64,000 nucleotides of DNA, from NCBI RefSeq assembly GCF_018687715.1, contig NC_056756.1, forward strand, positions 35,552,480 to 35,616,479, given 5' to 3'. Below are positions 33,897-46,719 of this stretch, piece by piece. The notes below the pieces were generated by a model. That model made no database searches. It had not been told where the DNA came from and saw only the letters and a program-made list of their open reading frames with translations. Each line of letters begins with the position of its first letter. The stretch's first letter is position 1. Both the position numbers and the translations under genes were made by a program. This stretch comes from Carya illinoinensis. Its lineage: Eukaryota; Streptophyta; Magnoliopsida; Fagales; Juglandaceae.

Positions 33897-34867
33897 TTCT
33901 CTTTGAACACGCTACAATTAGGTACTACTCTAACTCTGCACTTTCTCACTCTTTCTCATGTTTCTAACTTTGCACCATTGAGGACAATGCTTACATTCAG
34001 TTTTTTTTTTGGGGGGGGGGGGAGTGAAATTCAGTTTCAGTCTTATGAAATTCATCTCGGTGTCATAATGTTGCACATCACAATAAACCACCAAAGGCAT
34101 TGTCAATGATTGGTTTATAATAGCAGCAACAATTTCTTTATACACCTCTTAGGAAGCTTGATCAGACTTGATGAAATAAAAGCAGATGAAAATCTGGGTA
34201 AAAAAAGGGGTTTATTTATTTCAATATTTATCTTTAACCAAGATTGTTATCATAAAAGGGATTCTTGCTGAGTATTGACACCACTTACACCTAGACAAAT
34301 TAGACTGACACTTTGTGGGTATTAATCTAATCAGACTAAGCAGTTGTTCAAGGTCTCTAATGAACCCTATCCTATTGGCTTAGAAAAAGTGCTAGTAAAG
34401 TTTTATACTTAAGAAAAGAGACAAGTCAGGGATCTTTTATTTTTTATTTTTCCAAAAAAAAAAAAAAAACCAATTTAGTATAATAAGAAAAGGTTGCCTA
34501 CTTCCGGGACTCTTTTTATGGAAAGGTCTTTCAAAGTGGAGTAGCGTGAAAGTCACTTTTACAATGGTTTTGAATTAGAGAGAGAGAGGTTAGGGCCCCA
34601 CTTGAACAGCTACTATGGATGAGACAATTAATGACCTTTGGTGGCCAGCCATGGAATCTATATTCATGACACACAATGATCAGCAGCATTCATTTTTCTT
34701 TGATACTTACTGTGGTGATCAGACAAATTTGTGCATAAACTCCTTCTTAGAACTAAAATGTCTATTGCATTATGGAATTTTGTCTGATTGGTAATTTCCA
34801 CCCATGAAGGGTATAAGGGTAATTGCTGATATTTGTAACCAATTTACTAAGAGACTAGCAATAGGTA
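33897..34867 (+). other. 3' internal part of the Athila-like element; no gene seen
   Basis: Non-coding sequence resuming after the nested chromovirus. The phrase TTGAGGACAATGCTTACATTCAG followed by T10 and G12 (34001-34022) is reminiscent of the block that follows integrase in Athila elements. No env-like frame is visible. Confidence 0.65.
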
Positions 34868-34880
34868 AGTTGAGGGGGTG
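34868..34880 (+). other. Polypurine tract of the Athila-like element
   Basis: AGTTGAGGGGGTG directly precedes the 3' LTR start TGATTGTAAAG. Confidence 0.78.
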
Positions 34881-36205
34881 TGATTGTAAAGATATTTTGG
34901 TTATAATATCTGCTTACAATTGAAAGAAATCATGACAGAATAGTCCAAAAAGTGAGATTAATTGTGAGATTTTTAGACAAAATCCTTGACCTTTGGAATT
35001 GCTAGTTAAGAGGATAAATGTACTATTTTACTTGTTTGATGCATTGGTTGTTCTGCTTGCAGGTATTAAGGCCTAGTCCTAAGAATTAAAGCCCAAAAAA
35101 AAAAGCATGTAGCCCAGTCTTGAGTTCAGACCCAATGAGTGAAGGCCTCTGTTGCGGCTTATCCTCAGTCATCAAGAAGGATTGAGAAATACCTTATCCC
35201 TTAGAGGGCAGAACCGAGAACTAGAGAGGATTCGGTTAGAAGAGAGAGAAGATGGAGATGATGGAAGGAGAGAATAAAAGGAGAAGAGGCGCACCACAGA
35301 AAGGCGGAATCAATTCACGTTCATTCTTGGAATCCTTAGTTATGTTTTGCTTTAAGAACGATTGTAGCTTTTCTTACTTTTTAGGGTTTCCAAATTATCT
35401 ATCAAATGATGATTTGGGGCTAATTTCCATAGCTAGGGTTGCAAAGGGAGGGGTTTCCTTCCTTCATTATCGATAGTTATTTGTTGCTATTATACTTAAT
35501 ATAAATCTGCTGCTGTATTTTCATGCCCTATTTACTATCGGTTTGGAAAGATCTCTTGTTCTTGACCTGTTGAAGACTCACGGCACATTAGGATCTTGAA
35601 ATAATCAAGGATATATCCACTATGAGTCTTGAGATAAAAATGGATGATAATGTAGTGAAGGTTTTATTCCAATTGGTGCCTTCATCTGAGTTTTACTGTT
35701 CTTTGGTTCTTAAGTGTTATTGTCTTGATTGAGTTAACATGAGCAGATGCACCCAGGAACTATAACCTGATGATAAAGGAAACCCTAACTCTGTGTCCCT
35801 AGTATTTACAGTTTCTGACAAATACTTTCCAGTTGTAAGTTTTAAAGATTTTAATCACATTTTACATTCTTTTTGTCTCAACTTTAAATATTGTTGATCT
35901 GGTTTTTACATTTGCAATATTCTTAGAAGAATTGAATCCCTTGCTTCACTTGTCACACTTTTAAATCATCCTACATTCAGTGCAACCCATTGCATACAGC
36001 CCCTCCTCTGCATTTGAGAACAAACATCTTTCATAAAGAGAATCTATTCTACCATATTTTATCTTCCACTTAGTTTATACTATTTTACTTATTTACATTT
36101 TGTTGGGTTATGTTAACATAGTCGTCCCTGTGGAAATGACCTTGGGTACTCACACTATATTCTGAACATGCTTTTATACTTGGAAGCATTATTTTGAGTG
36201 AATCA
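34881..36205 (+). repeat. 3' LTR of the Athila-like element
   Basis: Matches 18636-19953; ends GTGAATCA and is followed by AGTTA. Confidence 0.92.
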
Positions 36206-36210
36206 AGTTA

Positions 36211-39200
36211 GAGAAGTTTTATTTGGACACTTGACAAGATCTTAGCCACACATAGTGAATAATATTAGACACTTGGCACAAAGAAGAACCATTACATGGA
36301 TGTGTGAAGGAAATCAAGGTGTGAGATCATGCCACCTAAGCAGAACTTTTTTCATTTGATCAACCAAATTAAGTCAGATCAAAGAGGGTTTTAACTCTAG
36401 TGAAACCCTAAATGGTCGGAATCCAATTAAAACTCCAAAAGCTTGGTTGAAACCGAAACCATAAACGGTTTCCCCAAACCCTAAAGTTGGCATTCAAACC
36501 CTTTTTTATCCAATTTCTAGCATTATGTTTAATCACTTGATTAAATCACTTTCACATGCTATTAATTTCTCAAATTCTTATTATGATATCATTATCCAAC
36601 CTTTTAAATCTTTTAAGTTTTATTGGGCCAAGCAAAATTAAATTTGGGATTGATAGCATCTCAAACCCTAACCAAACCCCCTTTAAACTCCAAATTGAAG
36701 CCCACTTGGTTGAGGCCTAACAAGGCCCATGAATTTGGCCACCTTGGCAAAGCTTCTTGAAGAAGCTTCCACCCCCACATGGTAGACCATTCATGACCCT
36801 TGGCTGCACCCAATAGTGCCTTGAGATGATGGAGAAACCCACCTCATCAACCTCCATACCTCACAGCTTCTGTAAGCAGTCCTTTTCCCTCACTATTCTC
36901 TACTTTATGTCACATAGCCACCACCAATCAAGGGTTATTCAAGCCCATATATTCCCCCTATAGAAGTCTATGGTCGTGCAAGATACACTTCTTTCCCTTT
37001 AATCACTTCTTTACCTCATTCTTAGAGAGAAACCCAAAAGAGCTCTCTAGGGCAGATTTCTAGATCTTTTTACATGGAGCCTTTTGACCCTTTGTAAGAA
37101 TTTTCACACCATGACTCCTCCAAAAAAGTTATTCCTCTTTGAGTATTGTTTCCGTATATGTATCATATGTATCATATGTATCATTCCATGGTCATTTGGT
37201 TGGTCAAAAGTATTTTTAACCATGGAAAGGTCATGCTGGGCATGAGACTGGAGAGTATGTTATGTTTTGGAGTCTTTGACCAAGCTAATGGACATATATT
37301 GGTCAGAAAATTTTATGTAGTGATTTTAGAATACGTTTATGAGTTTTGATTGAGGTTTTTTGCATGAATAAAGTTTTTTATGATAGATTATCTTAGATCT
37401 AGAAACTTGAAAACTGGAAGTGGAAAAACAGTTTTTGTTTGGAGAAACTTTGAATATTTCGTACTTTGATCTTTTCTAAAGGCTTTGATATTTTTATATG
37501 ATGATCCTAGGTGTCTTATTTTCATGTTAGGATCTTATTTTGAAGATATTTAGTATTATTTTCAAAGATATGGTTTTTCTATGCAAGAGGATTTCGGTTC
37601 AGCCTAAGATTTGATGTTTTTGGATTAGATCCATGTTTTATTGATTTTTATCAATGTGATTTTAAGTTTGATGGTTGGATATTCTTTATGACAAATTTTT
37701 AAACCTTGTGGTGTTTTATTTCAAAGATCTCACCTTCTTAACCCATTGATCAAGAGATTTATCAAAGCTAGTTGAGAAAAAAGTTTCTATTGTTGGACTA
37801 AGTGTAAAACCAAAAACTCCAAGTGTTATTTTGTGATTTTGTAGAATTTAGTTTGATAATTTAAATCATGGTTGATCTTAGGTTGATGTTATGAATATGT
37901 TAGAAGTAAGATTTGATTTTTTGGAATTCTTGGAGATGTTTTGATCTAGGATAAAAGCTTGTGATTCAAGGGTTTGGATCTTTTTACAAAACAATTTGGT
38001 GTTGATTATTAGTTTGTCATAAATGGATGTTTAAAGTATGGTTTTAAACTTAGGATAGGAAGATCCTTGTTGCAAAATTTTGGTTTAAGCATGAGTTTTG
38101 AAGTTGGAAGGAATTGCAACAAAAATCAAAATAAATGGCATATGGATGTTTTGGCCATAGTGTGTTTTTCATAGTTGTGATTTGTTTTAAATTTTTTTGA
38201 GTTGATATTTGAGTTTAGGACAAAATTTACATGATGAATGTAAATTTTAGAAATTTTTAGAGTTAGGATGTGAAATCCTTAAGTTAGGGGTACAATGGTC
38301 ATTTTTCACATGTAGAGGGTAAAATGGTAGTTTTACTCTACTTCGTCTCTTTTACACATTTCTAATTGTTAGTAATTAAATTTCTAACTTTTAGAATATC
38401 TTCTTCCAGTTCCTCGTGTTTCGCACTTTATTTTCATAGAACGATACAAACGAGGTAAGTTAGCTTTTAACTTACTATCAGTTTACTGTTTATGTATGAT
38501 GGGTGAGGGAACTATAGTTTATATATGTATGTTACCATATATGTCATGCCATGCCACGTCATTACATGTTTATCTGTTATGCATGATTTATTCTGTCATG
38601 AATATTTATCTGTTACACAATCTATTCTGTCATGTATTGCTATATGTTATAAGTATGCCAAGTTAAGTATGTCATATGTTATATGTAAGTCATATCATGT
38701 AATATTCACTGTTGCAAATACGTCATGTTAAGTATGATATCTGTTACATATTCGATCATGTTACGAAATGTTTCCATCTCAAGCAAGTCATGTATTTGAG
38801 TCATGTTTAAGTCAGTTATGTCTAGGATACTCGTGATGTAATCATTATGATTGTCCGAGCATCTCCATTTGTAATTCACACGAGATACTTTTGGCGAAAT
38901 CATTTTGATTGTCAGAATGTCATTTAAGTTCAGTTATGCAGATATTCCTAGGTAATCGTTCTGATTGTTAGGGTATCTTATTTAATATACTCGTGATGGA
39001 ATTATTCTGATTGTCAGAGTATTACTAGGTACTCCTAGTGTAATCATTCTGATTACTAGGGTATGTATTTTAAAATATTCGTGATAGAATCATTCTGATT
39101 ATCTGAGTATTACTAAGTACTCATGGTGTAATCATTCTGATTGTTAGGGTACATGATTTAAAATACTTATGATGGAATCATTCTGATTGTTTGAGTATCT

Positions 39201-40401
39201 CTGATGGAATATGTTGGGCAGAATCGTTCTGATTGTTCACTAGTCCTGACGAAACGACTGGCAGAATCATTTTGATTGTAAGAATTCAAGTTTAAGTTCA
39301 TGTCAAGAAGTTAAGAATAAGCAATTATGGTGACTCCATAAGAATAAGCAATCATGGTGATCCCATAAGATAAGAATAAGTTTCAGATCAAGTTCATGTT
39401 ATGTTATGCTCACATACATGTTACGTTCATGTTCACGTTAAGTTTCAAGTTCATGTTCATATCATGTTATGTTCACATTTATGTTATATTCAAGCTCACG
39501 TTCATGTTATGTTATGTTCATGTTCATGTTATGTTTCAAGTTCATGTACATGTTATGTTCAAGTTCATGTTCATGTTATGTTATGTTCACGTTCACATTA
39601 TGTCTCAAGTTCAGGTTTATGTCATGTTATGCTTAGGTTTATGTTAAATTCAAGTTCATGTTTATGTTATGTATGTTCACGTTCATGCTATGTTTCAAGT
39701 CCATGTTATGTTTCAAGTTCACGTTCATGTTATGTTGCTAGTCCATGTTCTGTTTTAAGTTCAAGTGCATGTCATGTCAAGTAAAATTCAATTTACATTT
39801 CAGTTCAAGTTATGTCAGTTATGCAATGCTATATGTCAAGTTATGCTATGCTTGCTTACGATTTTAATTATGTATTCATGCTTTTACTGCCATGCCTGCA
39901 TCATTAACCTGTGTGAGAGTTTCCTATTAACTTACTGAGATTTGTAATCAAAACTCGTTGTGGTAGTCCCAACTACCATTCCTCCCTGAATGGTAAATCT
40001 TGTTACAGGACCCGAAGGAGAGTCAGAATCTGACTAGCTGAATGCAGTCGACTAAGCTATGGTGTGACGTCGATGATGACATAGTATTTAACTTAGGTTA
40101 GTACTTGTACTTATGGAGTTGTATCTCCAGTACTTTTTTTATCACAACCATTTTGGACTAGTGTTGTGATCATGGTTGTTTAGTATACCTTTATGTATGA
40201 AGTATGTTTCAAGTATTTTTAGTTTGGTGCATAGTATTGCTAAAGAAAAAAAAATTTATCCACTGCGAATATTGCATAATGCTGATGCATGTTAGGAACA
40301 TTGCATCTTAAATGTCATGAACGGGGGCAGGTAACCTTGTGTTGCATGTCCCGATGCTTCAAATGTCCGTTCGATCCAAAGAGGAATCTAGGGGTGTCAC
40401 A
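36211..40401 (+). repeat. 3' LTR of the outer element, second part
   Basis: Collinear with 11325-15495, including both repeat arrays (38830-39290 and 39385-39780). It ends GTGTCACA and is followed by the AGAGC duplication. Total 3' LTR without the insertion is about 4.66 kb. Confidence 0.92.
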
Positions 40402-40406
40402 AGAGC

Positions 40407-41208
40407 TGAGCATGTCTATCCCTCCCAAGGTTCAACCTCTTTTCTTATTCCAACATCGAGCTAGGGTTCTTAAAAGAGAAACCCTAAATCAACCATAACA
40501 AACGAAGTTGCCTTCTTTTGGTCGAACCAGCATTCCCTTGTCTCGTGGGACATACAACAAGGCCATGCCATGTTTGCTTTAACTTCCTTTGGCCGAATCA
40601 TTTCTCCAACTTTTCTATGTGTGCGTGTGTTCATATGTAGGAAAGTGAGATAAAAATCAAAGATTCCTTTAATGCCAAAGACCCTTCCTCCTGTGAGATA
40701 CTTGGTCCGTCCCTTTGCTTGTGTGAAGGTGGCATGTAAGTGGAAGAATGGTGTTGGTTTTCTCATCTACTTCTTTGAGGGTTTGCAAGAAAGAGAGGAG
40801 AGGAGAGGAAAAATTAGAAGTGTGTGAAAGTGACTCTTGGTGTGCGTTCAACGAGGGGTAACCGCATCGGCCATTAATTGCCCTCCTTTATATCCTCCTT
40901 AAAATCCCACTCATTCTCTCTCCTATCATGATTTTTTATATGGAAACCAAAAGGTTTCTTGTGCATGGGTGCCATGTGGTGCCTTGCCTTTTGCTTGGCT
41001 GAAAACTACCTCTTCGTCTTCCCTCATCATTGCGTCTCTTGGAGATGCTAAGGAACACATCTTGCATGGATGATAAGTGGCAGTTTCTTGCCATAGCCAA
41101 AACCATATAGCCTCTGATCATCTCTTTTGTGGTCTAGGTTAAATGAACCTACAAAAAAAGACAAAGAGGCTTGTGTAGCGTGTGTGACCTTTGCCATGCT
41201 CGAGAACC
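40407..41208. other. Sequence between LTR elements; no gene seen
   Basis: Continues the sequence left of 10856. Contains short CCCTAA-like words but no telomeric array and no convincing frame. Confidence 0.55.
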
Positions 41209-42439
41209 CTTTCTGTGATACCCCATATTTACATGGTAAATTATGGGCATTCTTATTTTAAATTTTATATTAGTTTAGTGATATTATTGTATTATTTCTA
41301 ATTGTGACATTTAATTTAAAGTATTTTATCATTATTAATATTGTTCATCATTTAAAATGCTTTTTATTTTAAATTAGTTTATTATTGGATTTTATTATTT
41401 TATTTTACTAAGTCACTGCATTTAAATTATTTTATTTAAATTTGTTATTTTAAAATCATTTTCGTTGGATCATGTTAAGACCCAAGATGAAAAGGCCGGA
41501 TCTCAATTTTTTTCCCTTCATTTTTCTTTTCCCTTTTTCCCCTTTTTCTTCTTCTTTTTCCTTTTTCTTCCTTTTCTTTTTTCTCCTTTCTTCTCCCTTG
41601 CATTCAGCTTCCCACACGAGAGCCCCCTCCCCTTTTTCTCTTCCGTTCGATTCAGCCATCGCCATTGCCACTATGCGCTGGCGTGGCTGTCACCACCCCT
41701 CCCATCCATTTTCCAACGCTGCCGTTAGCACCTGCGCTAACCCCCAAACCGTGGCCAACTTTCGTCCCAGCGTCGCCATCGCTACACCATTGGCCACCAC
41801 CTCTTCACCACTTTATCATCGGCCCTCCAGCAACCTAAACCACCCTTCCCCAGCCCTGATCTGCCTCCAGTGAAGCCAGCCATTTCACTTTCTGATTTGT
41901 GCTTTTTGGCTTTCGACCGCTACCTTTAGCTTCATCAATTCTCATAAGCCCTTCCCTAGCCATCTCAAGCCTTCGTTTGTCCTCGTTCAAAAGTTGGATT
42001 TTTTAGACCCACAGCCCTTGTCCATTTTGCACTGTTACATTGCTCTGCCGCAACCTCTTGCACCTCCTTGATCCTCTAAAAATTATATTATAGCACTATA
42101 AGTATTTTCCAAACAACCTTTTGATATTTAAATATATTTTGTACTAACAAATCTTTGTGATCTGGTCGGTTGTGCCAGACTTAGTCTGAAGAGTTTGGGG
42201 GTCGGTTGGATTTGGAGGATGGAGTTGTTGGTGTGATTGGTTTGTGCTATGATTGTTTAGCTGTTGATTATTTGTGTCGTGTGTTGTACATTGCATAATT
42301 GCACGCATATTCACATTTGTAAATGAAAACTTGGTTTTTGTATAATTGCATGCATGTCATGTGTATATTTGAAAACTAGATTTTCATGTAATAAATGATT
42401 TTGGGCATGCTTGAAATGAGCTGATGGAATGGTTTGAGA

Positions 42440-42808
42440 GAGAGTTACTGTAGGAATGGTAAGTAGGAACGGTGGTAGAGTTCTGTCTGTAATTCCAGCC
42501 TATGATGCACATGGTAGGGATGGTGGTAAGCAGGGATGGTGGTAGAGTCCCACCTGTGATTTTTGCCTACGGTGCACGCGGTAGGGATGGTGGTAGAGTC
42601 TTGGCTATGGTTCCCACCTACAATGCTCTGAAAGATTAAAAAATAGGTAAAAGGAACTATATGGATGGTGGTAAGTAGGGACTGTTGTAGAGTCCCACAT
42701 ACGATGCACAGGGTAGGGATGGTGGTAGAGTCTCGTTTGTGATTCTTGCCTACAGTGTACGTGGTAAGGATGGTGGTAGAGTCACATCTGTGATTCCTAC
42801 CTACAATG
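42440..42808 (+). repeat. Tandem repeats of about 50 bp inside the solo LTR
   Basis: Six or seven imperfect units built on GGATGGTGGTAGAGTC and ATTCCTGCCTACAATGC. Confidence 0.75.
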
Positions 42809-42823
42809 TTAATTGGATATTTG

Positions 42824-42946
42824 GGCCATTTTCTAGGAAAATGGCCGGGTTTTGGATAAATGGATTTATGTAGACCATTTTTTGGAAAAATGGTAGATTT
42901 CTATGTGGGTCGTTTTCTGAAAAAAATGGCGGATAAGTTTTAATGG
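42824..42946 (+). repeat. Three spaced hairpins
   Basis: GGCCATTTTC/GAAAATGGCC (42824-42846, loop TAG) and ACCATTTTT/AAAAATGGT (42874-42894, loop TGG) are perfect hairpins. A third, weaker one is near 42908-42930. They are spaced about 50 bp apart. Confidence 0.75.
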
Positions 42947-43317
42947 ATTTGTTTCTGGCCAAATGGGATTTTGGTGTGTGTTGAGCCTGAGGATGCGGTT
43001 CCACCAGAGGAGCGATCGGGGATCACTTTCCCATGGGATGAGATTTGTTTCCCATTTTTGGTTATTGTATTTGGTTAGTATTATATTTATAGTGAATAAC
43101 TGTATAACTTTTAAAGGCATTTTATTTGGGAATTCTATATTTAACAATTATGGTACTTAGTTGACTGACTTTAATTATTCCACTGTGTTTTTATTGTACA
43201 CTTTTTGCATGTAAACGCACTTGGAACTTATCATTGGGATGCGTGACTCATGTTGTCATCATCCCAACGCCTCGATTCTTGTGTTTTCGTATGTAGGAGT
43301 TGGAGCCTCACACTCTC

Positions 43318-46300
43318 TCTTCCTTCCTTCCTTCACTTTTAGGTCTAAATATAATGCATCTAGTGGAGGGATATGACAAAATAACCATTTGGCTTGTGGC
43401 GCCTTAAAACCAAAGCCATTATGGCTTATTCCCTTCTTGAAAACTCAAACGTCTCATCTTGCTTGCATACCAAGTGACACCTTCCCTTTGGCCGAAAATA
43501 ACCCTTCTCCTTCCTCATCTAAGCTTCTTCTAGAACCTTGGTTGCATGCTTGCCAAGTCGCAAGTATTCTTGTTAAAACTGAAACCCCTTAAATGATTAA
43601 GGCTTATGGACACTCAAGGGTCTCTTCTTGCATTGGGTGCCTTTTCCATATACCTAAACCCTAATTGGGCTCTCCTTCAAACCCTAAGTCTTATCGGCCA
43701 AAAATACTTGTCCTTTGTGTTCTCTTGTGGTCTTGGGCGCCTATCTCATTAGCAAAAGGTAGGATCTATGTCACTTACTTCGTTCCCATCTTCACAATCT
43801 GTTTGGCTAACTTGTAGTTGGACTGACAAAAAGATGGAAAAGTAGCATGCAAGGACTTGGCTAAGTTTAGGTTATAACAATTGTACACTTTATCGGGCTT
43901 GTGAGCATAAACTTTGTGAGGGGTTTGTGACACGTGTGGTGAACATTCTGAGCCATGGTCCTTGCCAAGGCGAAGGCCGGGGTGTCAGAGTAATCTGTTA
44001 AAATCGAAAGTTGTAAGCCGCTTCCCATTACAATAGTTCCTATATGTGAAAAGTTAAAAAAAAATAGTAGAAGATGTGCTTGTTCTATTTGCTTGTTTCC
44101 AACTTTTAATAAAAAAAAAAAAAAAATTGAATTATCTTAACTTATTAAAGAGAGAGTATTAGACGTGAATCTTTTTTTAATTTCAAATATGTTTTATTCT
44201 CTGTAAATCATATATATGCTCATTGATTCCTCATGTAAACCCAAAGACGTTTTTAATTTAATTTTTATATTGTACATACGGTTATATTAGTTTTGAAAAT
44301 CAAAATATGTCTTTTCATGGGTCATTTTCTTTCAATTTAGTTTGAAAACTTAAGTTGAACAATATAGAAAAAAACATAATCTGGCCGCTATAAGAAAAAA
44401 ACAATATGGAAGTTGTTATCACGGAATGAATCTTTACGACTATTTACTCGGGGTAGAGTCGACGTGAGCCTTGAGGCATTTTTCAAAGACTGATATTAGA
44501 AAATTCGTTGCAAGTTTGGCACGGAAACCTGACAGGCAATTGGACCAGATCGATCAAAACAAGGACTTTTGGACTTTTATATTATCTTATACAAAAAAGT
44601 CTCAGTACAGGATCGAATTCCTAGCGCGTGCTTCCTGGAAGGGTACTGACGGCTGGTTGGCGGTGCCATTTAACTTTTTTTTTCTACTAGTTTGATCTTT
44701 TAATTAAACCACGAGCTATATGAGAATTTTCTTCGACAATGATACAACACTAAAAAATTATTTCTTTTGACTTTAATTTAAAATTATTGTCCGTGCAACA
44801 ATTTAAAGTACCTGAAAAAAATAATTATTTAATCTTTAATTGTAAATAGGTTATGATACAGTTATTATTACCATTACAAGAGATTAGTGGGGTTTTTTTT
44901 TAAACAAATCATTTTGTCTATTAGAGTTAGTTAGGCCGGCGCATATTTAAAAAAGTAATGTTATTCATCATTTCAGTTTTCATGATTATATATTCTCCTA
45001 TCGTTCCATTTATTATATTTTATTTTTGAATCCATCATCTAATAAAACATCATGAGATTCATGAGATGGTAAGAAAAATGGCAATGAATAGATTTTTCCT
45101 CTTTAAAATTGAGTCCTAAGGCCAAAATTTTACAAGCTTTGGTTTTATTTATTTTGAAACAATATTGTAATAAACTATTACATTGAACATAAAAACTACT
45201 AATTTTTACTTTTTTTTTTTTAAATAATGTAATTATACAGTAAACATGCATATATTGTAAGTGCTTTTATTGATCTTCATTTAGTTTTTCCTCAATTAGT
45301 TTTTATATTAATTAATCAAAAATAATATTTCAAGATGTTTCGGTTTCTTTGGAGTCTTTTTATCATTTTGGAAAATTCCTTCCTTGGAGGCCTCTTAATA
45401 TTAGTTTTTAAATAATAATATCAATATTATTTCTTTGGGGATTTAAGAATTTTTATTTAAATTTCCTAACACAACAGCTGATAGGGAAATAGAGAAAATA
45501 ATTGTATACGAGTTTGAATGGAAAGTTGTGTACGTCTTTGAGTGGAAAAATGTGTACCACTTTGCAACACGCATGGCAATGACGGCATGCTATAGGAATA
45601 AACGAAAACAGCAAAGAAGATTGAAAAGAGAGAAGGACAGATATTTTGATGGTTGCGTCTTTTTATTATTAATTTTATTTGAATACATAATATATGTCTC
45701 AATTTATAGATGAATAATAAGAATAGAAAAAGAATAAAATTAAAATAAATCAATGATATTAATTGATACTGATTGATACACATAATAAATTAAATATGAT
45801 AGATAATAACGCATATATATGATCATACATAGTACTGAAATATTATGAGTATATTATATATAATAAGTATGTTAATATTCTACCATACTTATTATATAAT
45901 AACTGATCATCAGGATGACAATGAAGACATGATTTAAAGTTTGTAAATACGATCGTGTTGTTGGCTAGGTCAATGAGACTTAGGGATTTGATTGATGACC
46001 TGACAAAATGTATTTCTATAGCACATGGCAAAAGCAGATGTGGTGAACAAAACGAACACAAAAGAACACATCGAATATGAGACTTAATTATTATTAATGA
46101 TGATTAGCTAAGTACATAGGAATCTTTTGGAGAACGCATGATTAATAACACCAAATAATGCGTTTAATATATGAGATTTATTATGTGCAGAAAAGGGCTA
46201 CGAGTCATACTAGGAAATCAATACTTGATCTTATGCCAAATGCCAATTACAACATCTTGTACAGTCTAATAGTTCTCTAATATGGGAAAAATCATATTGA

Positions 46301-46590
46301 ACTTAAAAAATAAGAGATAGAGCTAGCAGAAGAATTTAAAAAAATAAAAAATAGACCCCAAAATCGAGCCTGACGTAAGCCAATGACTCTCCGGAAATAA
46401 AACAGAACAATAGATGGAGAAGGGAGAGAGGTTGGAGGACGGAGAAATCAGGAAACAGAGGGAGAATCTCCGGAAAACATCTAATATGGGCCCTTGTTAT
46501 TTTAAGAATGGGCCCTTGATATTTTAGGAGAGAGTCAAGGAATAGAAATCTCAGACGCAACGTACCGTTTTTTTTTTTTCCCGATGCAAC
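43318..46590. other. Long AT-rich stretch upstream of the terpene synthase; no gene seen
   Basis: About 3.3 kb. A GGCCGGGGTGTCA near 43976-43988 looks like a Gypsy LTR terminus, so the first 0.7 kb may be an old LTR fragment. A 74-codon plus frame at 44471-44695 has no recognisable domain. The rest is AT-rich with many short homopolymers. Confidence 0.5.
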
Positions 46591-46595
46591 GTATC

Positions 46596-46604
46596 TATAT
46601 AAAG
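46596..46604 (+). promoter_or_regulatory. TATA box of the terpene synthase gene
   Basis: TATATAAAG within ATCTATATAAAGTAGC, about 120 bases upstream of the first ATG at 46720, giving an expected leader near 90 nt. Confidence 0.6.
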
Positions 46605-46719
46605 TAGCTAGCCTTGCATATATAAGTTGTATCATTCACGAGTACAAAACTTGATTAAGAACTAGTAGTTATAAGCCAACTCCCTCCTCCGTTAATTATA
46701 CACGAAGTTGTTCTCCAAA

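Larger units (their letters stand above)
18636..36205 (+). mobile_element. Athila-like Gypsy element nested in the outer 3' LTR
   Basis: LTRs of 1318 bp (18636-19953) and 1325 bp (34881-36205) run TGATTGT to GAATCA. Flanks GGTTA and AGTTA match at four of five bases. The primer binding site is of the TGGCGCC type used by Athila/Tat elements. The order gag, protease, reverse transcriptase, RNase H, integrase defines Gypsy, and integrase and Gag wording match Athila-type elements. Net internal length without the nested chromovirus is about 5.7 kb, short for Athila, with a deleted Gag centre and no env-like ORF. Numerous stops and lost catalytic residues make it dead. Confidence 0.9.
10856..40401 (+). 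mobile_element. Outer Gypsy element with 4.6-kb LTRs, gag-only type, carrying two nested elements
   Basis: The 5' LTR is 10856-15495 and the internal region 15496-18164. The 3' LTR starts at 18165, is split by the Athila-like element, and resumes to 40401. The target duplication AGAGC is perfect (10851-10855 and 40402-40406). The primer binding site, Gag with a CCHC-like region, a protease remnant and the polypurine tract are present, but no reverse transcriptase or integrase is seen. LTR content, including a block like GTGGTAGTCCCAACTACCATTC near the 3' end, and the GAGGACAGAAT...PPT ending look like Tekay/Del chromoviruses. The layout fits non-autonomous TR-GAG elements. Confidence 0.9.
41214..43312 (+). 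mobile_element. Probable solo LTR (Gypsy type)
   Basis: Begins TGTGATACCCC and ends GAGCCTCACA; flanks CTTTC (41209-41213) and CTCTC (43313-43317) match at four of five bases. The 3' part (GAGGATGCGGTTCCACCAG, then CATCCCAACGCC) resembles the LTR at 57.7-58.1 kb. No internal region is present. The right boundary is the least certain point. Confidence 0.55.

Noticed and set aside
43900..43990. Complete older LTR ending at GGGGTGTCA near 43988
   Set aside because: The terminus looks plausible, but no matching start or target duplication could be found within the window.
44471..44695. 74-codon plus-strand frame as a gene
   Set aside because: Short, no recognisable domain, no splice or promoter context.
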